DNA from: Shiella aurantiaca
GTDB taxonomy: Bacteria > Bacteroidota > Bacteroidia > Cytophagales > Cyclobacteriaceae
Assembly (NCBI GenBank): GCA_030412945.1
Contig: JAUHJS010000001.1
Span: 248,001 to 312,000 of the forward strand
Length of the DNA: 64,000 bases
Direction of reading: 5' to 3'
Shown: piece after piece, positions 44,065 to 52,478 of the stretch
Layout: every line of letters begins with the position of its first letter
Position numbering within the stretch: the first letter of the stretch is position 1
Program-made: the position numbers and the translations under genes
Notes under the pieces: model-generated
The model's input: only the letters and a program-made list of their open reading frames with translations
The model's database searches: none
What the model was told of the DNA's origin: nothing

Positions 44065-44714
44065 TTCTTAGCCGACAGCTCCTCCGGTTCACCCATGTGG
44101 CTCGGCTTTTTTCCTAAAATATATAAATCCAGTATGGCTTTGGGGCGCGCCAGTACTTCTCTAAACAATACCTGAAAGGAACGCTCCATCGAAACGTTTT
44201 CGGCCACGTAGGCTACCGCTTTCATTTGGTAGAAGTTGCTAATATACAAAGCTCTGTAAGAATGGAACTTCTGAGTAACGATTATTACTTCATCTTGCCC
44301 AAAAATTTCTTTGCATCGAATAATCGAGTCCAAGGTACGCAGCCCGGCATAGTCGAGCGTGGTGGCTTCTTTGGGCACGCCAAGCGCCACAAGGGCATTC
44401 TGCATGTCTTGAGGTTCGTTATAGTATTTGGTGGCATTATCGCCACTTAAAATGATATGTCGGGCCACTCCCTGTTTGTAAAGTGCGGCTGCTGCTTCCA
44501 TTCGAAATTGAAAGTAGGGATTTGGTTCTCCACTTTGTACCCGCTTGCTTGTGCCCAACACTAAGGCCACACCGCCTTGAGGCAATTGCTTGATATCGCT
44601 CACCACCTTGTCTTGTGTAGTAAATACCACCCATACATTACTCAAAAGGAGCAATAAGAGCGCTCCTACTATCAATGAGTAGGCAATTCGGAAAGGTAGT
44701 TTAACGATTTTCAC
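44061..44714 (-). CDS. SanA/YdcF-type membrane protein (DUF218)
   Basis: 217 aa. One N-terminal membrane helix (IAYSLIVGALLLLLLSNVWV), then the DUF218 domain with ALVLGTSKRVQSGEPNPYFQ, HIILSGDN, DYAGLRTLDSIIRCKEIFGQ and IIVTQKFHSYRALYI. SanA of E. coli affects vancomycin sensitivity and envelope integrity; the biochemical reaction is not known. Overlaps trmH and DUF5686 by 4 bp on each side. Confidence 0.88.
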   Translation of the reverse strand: MKIVKLPFRIAYSLIVGALLLLLLSNVWVVFTTQDKVVSDIKQLPQGGVALVLGTSKRVQSGEPNPYFQFRMEAAAALYKQGVARHIILSGDNATKYYNEPQDMQNALVALGVPKEATTLDYAGLRTLDSIIRCKEIFGQDEVIIVTQKFHSYRALYISNFYQMKAVAYVAENVSMERSFQVLFREVLARPKAILDLYILGKKPSHMGEPEELSAKK

Positions 44715-45397
44715 ACTTGAGTTTTACTGTTAATAGTCCGTTCAATCACACTGCCATTTCTAACGCTTTTTTTGTACCAGCGGTATCTGATTTCTTCTTT
44801 TTCTTCCTCCGACAGCTGCCAATTGACCTCGCCTTTACGCATTCTGTTCACCAAGTGTTCTAAAATAATGGCCATACTTACCGATAAATTAAAACTCTCG
44901 GTAAAGCCAAACATAGGAATCTGCACAAAAGCATCGGCCATTTCTAAGGCTAAGGGGCTTAAACCCTCCTTTTCCTGCCCTATCATGATAGCGACTGGCT
45001 TCTGCAAATCGATAGTGTCTAAGCTGAGCGAACGGGTGGCATGAGGAGAAGTGGCGATCAAGGTATAGCCTTTGTCCCTCATGGTTTGCAGGCATGTACG
45101 CGTATTGTTTTCATTAGGCCGATTGAAGCGATGAAAATCCAGCCATTTGCTTGCACCACGCGTTACATGCGGACTAATGGTAAACTCATGCTTATCGTCA
45201 ATCACATACAAATCTTGCAAGCCCATACACTCCACCGTGCGGATCACGGCACTGCAATTCTGTGGATAATGGATATTCTCCACCACCACCGAAATATGGC
45301 GGGTACGCTGCTGGAGCACTTCCTCCATTCTTTGTTTTTTGCTTTCGGTAATCAGTTCCGAAAACGCCTCAAAGATTGCCTGCCTCTGCGCTTCCAT
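44711..45397 (-). CDS. trmH: tRNA/rRNA 2'-O-methyltransferase, SpoU/TrmH family
   Basis: 228 aa. SPOUT trefoil-knot methyltransferase. The three motifs are visible: VVENIHYPQNCSAVIRTVEC (motif 1), IMIGQEKEGLSPLALEMADA (motif 2) and IPMFGFTESFNLSVSMAIIL (motif 3). Length and the C-terminal helical part fit tRNA Gm18 methyltransferase; another 2'-O target is possible. Starts 2 bp after parC. Confidence 0.88.
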   Translation of the reverse strand: MEAQRQAIFEAFSELITESKKQRMEEVLQQRTRHISVVVENIHYPQNCSAVIRTVECMGLQDLYVIDDKHEFTISPHVTRGASKWLDFHRFNRPNENNTRTCLQTMRDKGYTLIATSPHATRSLSLDTIDLQKPVAIMIGQEKEGLSPLALEMADAFVQIPMFGFTESFNLSVSMAIILEHLVNRMRKGEVNWQLSEEEKEEIRYRWYKKSVRNGSVIERTINSKTQV

Positions 45398-45399
45398 GC

Positions 45400-48009
45400 T
45401 TAAAACAGATCCAATTGGTCTTTCCCGGTTTTCACATCAAACTCTATGGTATCGCCAATCTGCAACTCATCGGAAGTTTTTTCTTTCAATTTGGCTTCCA
45501 TATCTTCCTCTACCTTGCTGGCCAAAACCTTGATTTTCTTAAACTTCTGAACCGGGAGTTTGTTTCCAATGGCTTTCCATCCCTTCACCTCTATCATCAT
45601 ATCGAAGTCGAATACGCTAGTGCTTACCTCCTTCTCTCCGGCTTTCACAAAGTCGATTTCCAACTGAGGCTGCGCATCGGTACTTACTAGGGTAAGCACG
45701 CTGCCTTTTTCTTCACTGATAAAGACAAATTTCTTGTTGAGCGTGCTGGTTTCGATATTGAAGCGCTTTACATAATAGGTCTTGCTACCCCCATCGTAAT
45801 ACACAGCCGATATAACCCTGTCGGGATTGAATTTTTCAATCAATAAAACTTGATCTGCCTCAAAACGATTGGTAAGCTCAAAGTTGCTCAGCTCATAAGC
45901 CCCATCTTTGGTAATGGCCAAAATGGTATCATCGCCATGGAAATTGCCCAGCAGTTTACCGCGCTGGTCGGTATTTAAACGGCCGATAGATTCATCGTAC
46001 CAGATATCGACCCCACCCAAAGAAGAACTGCCTAAGCTTTTGAACTTGATGGATTTCACCGGATAGGTGGTGAGAATATTACCTTGTGAAGCGCGCCCTT
46101 TGATGGCCAAGGTGGCAAAATCGAAATTAAAAATCTTATTGCGCGCAGTGCTCGAAGGCGTAAGAGTTACAGTTACTTCCTCACTTTCCCCATTGGGACG
46201 GGCTTCAAGGTAGGTCACTTTTGAGCCTTTATTGCCTGCGGTGAGATCATATTCCTTCTCGCGGGTTACGCCTCCAATCTGGAAGCGTTTTACCATGGTG
46301 CGGCCACTTTTACCATCCAGATAGGCCAAGTTGTGTACTGTGCGATCATCTTTCCGGAAAATACCCACATACAGGATATCCTTCCCGACAAACACCTTCT
46401 CGCCAATTTTTACCACCTTGAATTTACCGTCTCTTCGGATAGCAATTACATCATCAAGGTCAGAGCAATCGCAAACGAATTCGTCTTTTTTCAGTCCAAA
46501 GCCAATAAATCCTTCGCTTCTATTTACATAGAGTTTCTGGTTGTTGGCGGCCACCACTGTAGCCGAAATAGTATCAAAGGTGCGGATTTCTGTTTTGCGC
46601 TCGCGTCCTTTACCGTATTTATCCAACAAACCTTGGTAATACTTAATGGTGTATTCAATGATGTGCACCAAGTTGTACTCCACCTCTTCTAGTTCCTCTT
46701 GCAGTTTACGCATGAGTTCATCGGCCTTGAAAGTATCAAACTTAGAGATGCGTTTGATTTTGATTTCGGTTAGGCGAACAATATCGTCTTGGGTGATTTC
46801 ACGATAGAATTGTGGCTTAAAGGGTGTTAAACCTGCATCAATCGTCTGCAATACTGCATCCCAAGTTTCGCACTCCTCAATATCGCGGTAGATCCGGTTT
46901 TCGATGAAGATTTTCTCCAGAGAAGAAAACAATAAGCGTTCTAAAAGCTCGCTCTTTTTGATTTCCAGCTCTTGGGTGAGCAAGGCTATGGTTTGGGTAT
47001 TGCTGTATTTCAGTATCTCGGTAACCGTCATGAAGCGTGGCTTGTCCTCCACAATCACACAGGCATTAGGCGAGATGGATATCTCGCAATCGGTGAAGGC
47101 ATATAGGGCGTCAATTACGATATCAGGCGATTGACCTGGAGCCAGATGCACTTCTATCTCAATGTCTTTGGCGGTATTGTCTACCACTTTACGGATTTTG
47201 ATTTTGCCTTTGTCATTGGCTTTCACGATGGAATCAATCAAACCCGTGGTGGTGGTACCGAACGGTATATCGCGGATAATGAGCGTTTTCTTGTCTGACT
47301 CCTCTATGCGGGCACGGCTGCGGATTCTGCCTCCACGAAGACCATCGTTGTAATCGGAAAAATCGGCATAACCGCCTGTAGGAAAATCAGGAAATAGCTG
47401 CACCGACTTGCCTTTACAAAGGGCGATACAAGCCTGTAAAATCTCAATAAAATTGTGCGGTAATACCTTGGTCGACAAACCTACGGCAATCCCTTCTACC
47501 CCTTGCGCCAAAAGCAATGGAAATTTTACAGGAAGCGTTACCGGTTCCTTTTTACGCCCATCGTAGGAAAGCTGCCAGCGGGTGGTCTGCGGATTGTAGA
47601 CTACGTCCAGCGCAAATTTGGAGAGGCGCGCCTCAATGTATCGGGGTGCGGCTGCACCATCTCCGGTACGGATATCGCCCCAGTTTCCTTGGGTTTCAAT
47701 CAACAAATCCTTTTGCCCGATATTAACCATGGCATCGCCTATGGAGGCATCCCCGTGTGGGTGATACTGCATGGTTTGCCCGATAACGTTAGCCACTTTA
47801 TTGAAACGTCCATCGTCCATCTCTTTCATGGCATGCATAATCCTGCGCTGTACAGGCTTGAAGCCATCTTCTATGCCCGGCACGGCACGTTCCAAAATTA
47901 CATAGGAAGCATATTCCAAGAACCAGTCTTCGTATAAACCGGAGACGGCCTGAACGTCATGAATAATTTCTTCGTTGGGTTGTTGTTCGTTTTTCTCTTC
48001 TTCCACCAT
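45400..48009 (-). CDS. parC: DNA topoisomerase IV subunit A
   Basis: 869 aa. Breakage-reunion subunit that cuts and rejoins DNA to decatenate daughter chromosomes. Catalytic Y124 lies in GAAAPRYIEARLSKFA; the quinolone-site region is QYHPHGDASIGDAMVNIGQK. The C-terminal beta-pinwheel repeats (from about 520) are present. Paired with parE, 41 bp behind it. The absence of a clear GyrA box supports ParC rather than GyrA. Confidence 0.93.
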   Translation of the reverse strand: MVEEEKNEQQPNEEIIHDVQAVSGLYEDWFLEYASYVILERAVPGIEDGFKPVQRRIMHAMKEMDDGRFNKVANVIGQTMQYHPHGDASIGDAMVNIGQKDLLIETQGNWGDIRTGDGAAAPRYIEARLSKFALDVVYNPQTTRWQLSYDGRKKEPVTLPVKFPLLLAQGVEGIAVGLSTKVLPHNFIEILQACIALCKGKSVQLFPDFPTGGYADFSDYNDGLRGGRIRSRARIEESDKKTLIIRDIPFGTTTTGLIDSIVKANDKGKIKIRKVVDNTAKDIEIEVHLAPGQSPDIVIDALYAFTDCEISISPNACVIVEDKPRFMTVTEILKYSNTQTIALLTQELEIKKSELLERLLFSSLEKIFIENRIYRDIEECETWDAVLQTIDAGLTPFKPQFYREITQDDIVRLTEIKIKRISKFDTFKADELMRKLQEELEEVEYNLVHIIEYTIKYYQGLLDKYGKGRERKTEIRTFDTISATVVAANNQKLYVNRSEGFIGFGLKKDEFVCDCSDLDDVIAIRRDGKFKVVKIGEKVFVGKDILYVGIFRKDDRTVHNLAYLDGKSGRTMVKRFQIGGVTREKEYDLTAGNKGSKVTYLEARPNGESEEVTVTLTPSSTARNKIFNFDFATLAIKGRASQGNILTTYPVKSIKFKSLGSSSLGGVDIWYDESIGRLNTDQRGKLLGNFHGDDTILAITKDGAYELSNFELTNRFEADQVLLIEKFNPDRVISAVYYDGGSKTYYVKRFNIETSTLNKKFVFISEEKGSVLTLVSTDAQPQLEIDFVKAGEKEVSTSVFDFDMMIEVKGWKAIGNKLPVQKFKKIKVLASKVEEDMEAKLKEKTSDELQIGDTIEFDVKTGKDQLDLF

Positions 48010-48050
48010 GATCTATCGTGCAGCCCCTGTGGGCCTTAAAAAATTCAAAC

Positions 48051-49946
48051 TTATGCTACTGGTTGTTCTTCTGTTTCGATAAGAGCTTCCTTCTCATTCA
48101 TGATGATATCTTTCTCCACGCGCAACTTATCGATGATGAAATTCTGCCTATCGGGCGTGTTTTTTCCCATGAAAAAGTTCAGAAGCTGGCTAATGCTGGT
48201 TTCCTTTTTCAAGATAATAGGGTCAAGACGAATATCCTCGCCAATAAACCCGGCAAACTCCTCAGGAGAAATCTCACCCAAACCTTTGAATCGGGTAATT
48301 TCTGGCTTGCTGCCCAGCTTGGCTACCGCTTTCTGCTTTTCCTCTTCACTGTAGCAATAAATGGTCTCTTTTTTATTACGTACTCGGAACAAGGGGGTAT
48401 CGAGTATGTATACGTGTCCATTACGTACCAAATCGGGGAAAAACTGTAAGAAGAAAGTGAGCATAAGCAGGCGTATGTGCATTCCGTCCACATCGGCATC
48501 GGTAGCAATTACAATTTTCCGATAACGTAGACCTTCCAGTCCATCTTCAATATTAAGTGCATGCTGAAGTAGGTTAAATTCCTCGTTTTCGTACACCACT
48601 TTTTTGGTCAAGCCAAAGCAGTTGAGCGGTTTTCCGCGCAAGCTGAATACGGCTTGGGTTTGTACATCACGGCTTTTGGTAATGCTACCACTGGCGGAAT
48701 CCCCTTCGGTAATGAAAATCATACTTTCATCACGCCTGTCGGACTTAGGGTCATCGTAATGCACGCGGCAATCGCGGAGCTTTTTATTGTGCAGATTGGC
48801 CTTTTTGGCCCTTTCGTTGGCCAGTTTTTTGATTCCGGCAATGTCTTTACGCTCACGCTCGCTTTGGAGAATTCGCTTAAGCAAGGCATCGGCTACGGCC
48901 GGATTGCGATGCAAATAATCATCGAGGGCTTTTTTGATAAAATCGTTGATGAAAGTTCGCATGGTAGGGCCATCGGGTGCCACATTTTGAGAGCCCAGTT
49001 TGGTTTTGGTCTGCGACTCAAACACGGGCTCTTGTACCCGTACCGCCACGGCCGCCACTATACTGGTTCGGATATCAGCTGCTTCAAAATCCTTCTTATA
49101 AAACTCGCGCACCGTTTTCACTACAGCCTCACGGAATGCGGCAAGGTGCGTACCGCCTTGGGTAGTATATTGGCCGTTCACATACGAGTAGTATTCTTCC
49201 CCATACTGATTGGTATGCGTAAGCGCCACTTCTATGTCTTCTCCCTTGAGGTGAATCACCGGATAACGGGTTTCTTCGGGGTCGGTTTTACGGTTTAGCA
49301 AGTCGAGCAAGCCATTTTCCGAATGGTATTTCTCTCCATTGAAATTGATGGTGAGTCCGGCATTCAGAAAGGCATAATTCCAAATTTGGTTCTGAAGAAA
49401 TTCCGGAATGAAGCGGTAATTCTTGAAAATGGTATTGTCCGGTTCGAATACGATTAGCGTACCGTTGCGCTGGCTGCTGTCTATCTCCTTGGCATCGTTG
49501 GTCAATACCCCTTTTTCAAATTCGGCTACCTTGGTTTTTCCATCGCGGTACGATTGTACTTTAAAGTAATTTGACAAGGCGTTCACGGCCTTGGTACCGA
49601 CCCCATTCAGTCCGATAGACTTTTGAAAGGCGCCTGAATCGTACTTACCACCCGTATTGATTTTGCTTACGCAATCCACCACTTTACCAAGTGGAATGCC
49701 GCGGCCAAAATCGCGTACTTCTACCCTATGGTCGGTGATTTTGATGTCGATGGTTTTCCCATGGCCCATCATGTGCTCATCGATACTATTGTCTACTACT
49801 TCTTTTACGAGTACATATATCCCGTCATCGTAGGCACTACCATCGCCTAGCTTCCCGATATACATACCTGGCCTAAGGCGGATATGTTCACGGGGTTCGA
49901 GCGACTTAATGCTGTCTTCATTGTATGTACTATTTTGTTCTGCCAT
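48051..49946 (-). CDS. parE: DNA topoisomerase IV subunit B
   Basis: 631 aa. GHKL ATPase domain with [10 protein letters not shown] (E49, N53), GRGIPLG and [14 protein letters not shown]; transducer domain; TOPRIM domain with [12 protein letters not shown] and [16 protein letters not shown]. It drives the strand passage of ParC. First gene of the long minus-strand run parE-parC-trmH-sanA-DUF5686-TPR-thrS. The 49947-50194 gap upstream shows no further gene. Confidence 0.95.
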   Translation of the reverse strand: MAEQNSTYNEDSIKSLEPREHIRLRPGMYIGKLGDGSAYDDGIYVLVKEVVDNSIDEHMMGHGKTIDIKITDHRVEVRDFGRGIPLGKVVDCVSKINTGGKYDSGAFQKSIGLNGVGTKAVNALSNYFKVQSYRDGKTKVAEFEKGVLTNDAKEIDSSQRNGTLIVFEPDNTIFKNYRFIPEFLQNQIWNYAFLNAGLTINFNGEKYHSENGLLDLLNRKTDPEETRYPVIHLKGEDIEVALTHTNQYGEEYYSYVNGQYTTQGGTHLAAFREAVVKTVREFYKKDFEAADIRTSIVAAVAVRVQEPVFESQTKTKLGSQNVAPDGPTMRTFINDFIKKALDDYLHRNPAVADALLKRILQSERERKDIAGIKKLANERAKKANLHNKKLRDCRVHYDDPKSDRRDESMIFITEGDSASGSITKSRDVQTQAVFSLRGKPLNCFGLTKKVVYENEEFNLLQHALNIEDGLEGLRYRKIVIATDADVDGMHIRLLMLTFFLQFFPDLVRNGHVYILDTPLFRVRNKKETIYCYSEEEKQKAVAKLGSKPEITRFKGLGEISPEEFAGFIGEDIRLDPIILKKETSISQLLNFFMGKNTPDRQNFIIDKLRVEKDIIMNEKEALIETEEQPVA

Positions 49947-50194
49947 AAGACAATTTTGGTCAAATTAATCCCTAAAATAAAAACGATTTTTCAATTTGAA
50001 GGCATGGCTGATGCAAGCGCGCTCACAAAGCCATCTCCAAACGAAAGATAGAATTGGTATTAAAAAAAGATACCTATAAAAGATATCTTACGATAAAACC
50101 CTGATTGCTAAAGAAAAAGAAGCCATCAATTAGAGTATTGATTTCAGGGATTGTTTGAAAGAAAATCAGACGTAAGATTTTTTCCTGAAGCAGC

Positions 50195-50671
50195 TTATTT
50201 TTTACTCACCAGCATACCCACCAAAAGGCCGAGCCAAACGAGCATCATCACAGGCCACACATACAATAGCACGCCCAGCTTGAACAAACTGGTGCTATCG
50301 CTGCTATTGAATATCCCGATAAAGCAAACAGCCGTAATGAAAAACATATTGATGATAAGCATGAGGCTGTACATCCATGACAAAAGGCGTTCCTTAAAAA
50401 GCTCTTTTTGATAGAAGAAAGAAAAGGCACCTTCGGTGTTTACGGGCATCATCTCGAATAATTTCACCAAGGCAAAGCAAATGATATTGGTCACTAAAAG
50501 GATGGCTATGGAAAGGTAATAATAATGGTCACGCGCCATACGAACAAAGGCGAGTCCGGAGGCCTTAAAGCCTACACTGACCACCTCGGGCAACCAGCTG
50601 TAGGTAACTAAAAATACAAGTAAAAAAACAGGAAGGCTCAAGAGCCACAACGCACGCACTAATTTTTTCAA
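50195..50671 (-). CDS. Four-helix membrane protein of unknown function
   Basis: 158 aa if started at TTG at 50671 (LKKLVRALWLLSLPVFLL). An in-frame ATG exists at 50716, but a full promoter (TTTG, 17 bp, TATCTTTG at 50696-50689) lies between that ATG and the TTG, so the ATG would be outside the transcript. About four membrane helices. No family recognised. Confidence 0.55.
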   Translation of the reverse strand: MKKLVRALWLLSLPVFLLVFLVTYSWLPEVVSVGFKASGLAFVRMARDHYYYLSIAILLVTNIICFALVKLFEMMPVNTEGAFSFFYQKELFKERLLSWMYSLMLIINMFFITAVCFIGIFNSSDSTSLFKLGVLLYVWPVMMLVWLGLLVGMLVSKK

Positions 50672-50688
50672 GACAGTATTTTTTTGTG

Positions 50689-50717
50689 CAAAGATAAACC
50701 AAATGCCTTCTTTCAAA
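50689..50717 (-). promoter_or_regulatory. Promoter of the four-helix membrane protein
   Basis: On the minus strand TTTG, a 17-bp spacer and TATCTTTG (50696-50689). It overlaps the first codons of the longer reading frame and so decides the start. Confidence 0.6.
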
Positions 50718-50802
50718 GTCTTTTTTCCTAATAATTAGTTCGGTGGTAAATGCCCTTTCGATAAAGCTTTGTAGATTTACCCAAGCACTCAAGCGATTGT
50801 CT

Positions 50803-52035
50803 ATGAATATTAATCCTATTGTACTTTCCATTCCTATTTATTTCTTGCTGATAGGAATAGAACTGCTTATTCAGGCTTTTAGCAAGCAAAACCTGTATCG
50901 GTTGAACGATGCCATTACCAATATCAGCTGTGGTATCACGCAACAAGTGACGGGCGTTTTCTTGAAGATTGTGAGCATAACGGCCTATCAGCTTTTGTTT
51001 GAGCATTTTGCCCTAACCCAGATTCCCGTTACCTGGTGGAGTGTGCTTATTCTCCTTTTTGCGGTCGACTTTTGCTACTATTGGGCTCACCGCATGAGCC
51101 ACGAGGTGAACCTCTTCTGGGGCGGCCATGTGGTGCACCACCAAAGTGAGGACTACAACTTTTCGGTGGCTTTGCGCCAAGGTTCTTTTCAGGTGATTTG
51201 GACCTTCATGTTCAGCTTGCCGCTAGCCATTATCGGCTTTGATACGCTTACCTTCGTTACGGTTTCAGCCATCGTCACGGTATATCAGTTTTGGATACAT
51301 ACCGAAACCATAGGAAAACTTGGCCCTATTGAATGGATTTTCAATACCCCTTCGCATCACCGTGTGCACCATGGGCGCAACCCTAAGTATATTGACAAAA
51401 ACCATGCAGGCATGTTTATCATCTGGGACCGCATGTTTGGCACCTTTCAAGAGGAAGAAGAACGACCCACCTATGGGATTACCAAACCCGTGAATTCGTG
51501 GAATCCGGTGTGGGTAAATCTCCAGCACTATGCGGAGTTGTGGCAATCGCTAAAGCAGGCACGCAATTTTGGCGATAAAATGAAAATGTTATTCAACAAA
51601 CCCGGCTGGTTTCCCGAATACCTAGGCGGTGTGCAGTCGGTACCCGAAGTTGACCCCAGTAAGTATAGCAAATATGATACGCGGGTGAGCTATCAGGTAA
51701 GTGCGTATATTTTGGTGCAATACATCACTGTATTAGGCGCTACGGCCTTTTATTTATTTCAAGAAAAGAACTTTGCCATGGGCGACAAGGTATTGCTAAC
51801 GGTAGCCATTATCCTCACTATTGTCAACTGTGGGGTATTGTTTGAGCGCAAAAGCTGGGTAGCCTATACGGAAACCCTACGCTTGTTGGCACTTCCGGCT
51901 TTAGTCGCGTATTTCCTATTGGCCTCTCCCCTTTTATTGCCCGCAGTGCTTATTGCTGGTATTTTTTCTTTAATCAGCGGAATCTGGCTTGCCAAGGCCG
52001 GACTCTATAAAATGAATTCTTTACACACGGCTTAA
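50803..52035 (+). CDS. Sterol desaturase / fatty acid hydroxylase superfamily protein
   Basis: 410 aa from the ATG at 50803 (MNINPIVLSIPIYFLLIGIE); the in-frame ATG at 50743 adds 20 residues lacking family similarity. Integral membrane di-iron oxygenase with the histidine clusters HRMSH (96-100), HVVHH (109-113) and HHRVHH (185-190), plus a further H in KNHAGMFIIWDRMFGTF. The iron site hydroxylates or desaturates a lipid chain; the length and C-terminal extra helices resemble alkylglycerol monooxygenase-like members. Substrate unknown. Confidence 0.88.
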   Translation: MNINPIVLSIPIYFLLIGIELLIQAFSKQNLYRLNDAITNISCGITQQVTGVFLKIVSITAYQLLFEHFALTQIPVTWWSVLILLFAVDFCYYWAHRMSHEVNLFWGGHVVHHQSEDYNFSVALRQGSFQVIWTFMFSLPLAIIGFDTLTFVTVSAIVTVYQFWIHTETIGKLGPIEWIFNTPSHHRVHHGRNPKYIDKNHAGMFIIWDRMFGTFQEEEERPTYGITKPVNSWNPVWVNLQHYAELWQSLKQARNFGDKMKMLFNKPGWFPEYLGGVQSVPEVDPSKYSKYDTRVSYQVSAYILVQYITVLGATAFYLFQEKNFAMGDKVLLTVAIILTIVNCGVLFERKSWVAYTETLRLLALPALVAYFLLASPLLLPAVLIAGIFSLISGIWLAKAGLYKMNSLHTA

Positions 52036-52041
52036 TTTTTA

Positions 52042-52416
52042 ATGAAACAGCTATTTGTTTACCTCAGCCTTATCGCAGCTTTTAACCTGACAGCATGCTC
52101 CAATGCCTCACAAGTTCAAAATATTGACACCGAAGTATTTAAAGCCGATCCTTGGGGCTGCAAAGGCGAGCGACTTGCACTTGTAGAACAAATCAAAACT
52201 CACAAAGACGAGCTTTTGAGCCTTAGCCAACACGATTTTGTAGATTTACTGGGCAAACCCGACAAGCAAGAACTCGACAGCCGGAACAAGAAGCAGTTTA
52301 TATACAGCCTAGCACCCGGCAAGAACTGCAAAAACGCAGAAAAGGCTCCATTAGAAATGCTTATCCGCTTTAATGCTACGGAAAGAAGCTACGAAATTTC
52401 GTTCCGTAATATGTGA
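52042..52416 (+). CDS. Small lipoprotein, BamE/SmpA-like tail
   Basis: 124 aa. Lipoprotein signal MKQLFVYLSLIAAFNLTAC with C19. The C-terminal part (DLLGKPDKQELDSRNKKQFI, then LEMLIRFNATERSYEISF) resembles the BamE-like fold with a G-K-P-D turn. Starts 6 bp after the hydroxylase gene. Function uncertain. Confidence 0.65.
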   Translation: MKQLFVYLSLIAAFNLTACSNASQVQNIDTEVFKADPWGCKGERLALVEQIKTHKDELLSLSQHDFVDLLGKPDKQELDSRNKKQFIYSLAPGKNCKNAEKAPLEMLIRFNATERSYEISFRNM

Positions 52417-52478
52417 GGACTATTGGTATATAGCCCCTCAACTTGTATATTGAATCAGAAAGATATTCCCCTTTGATT

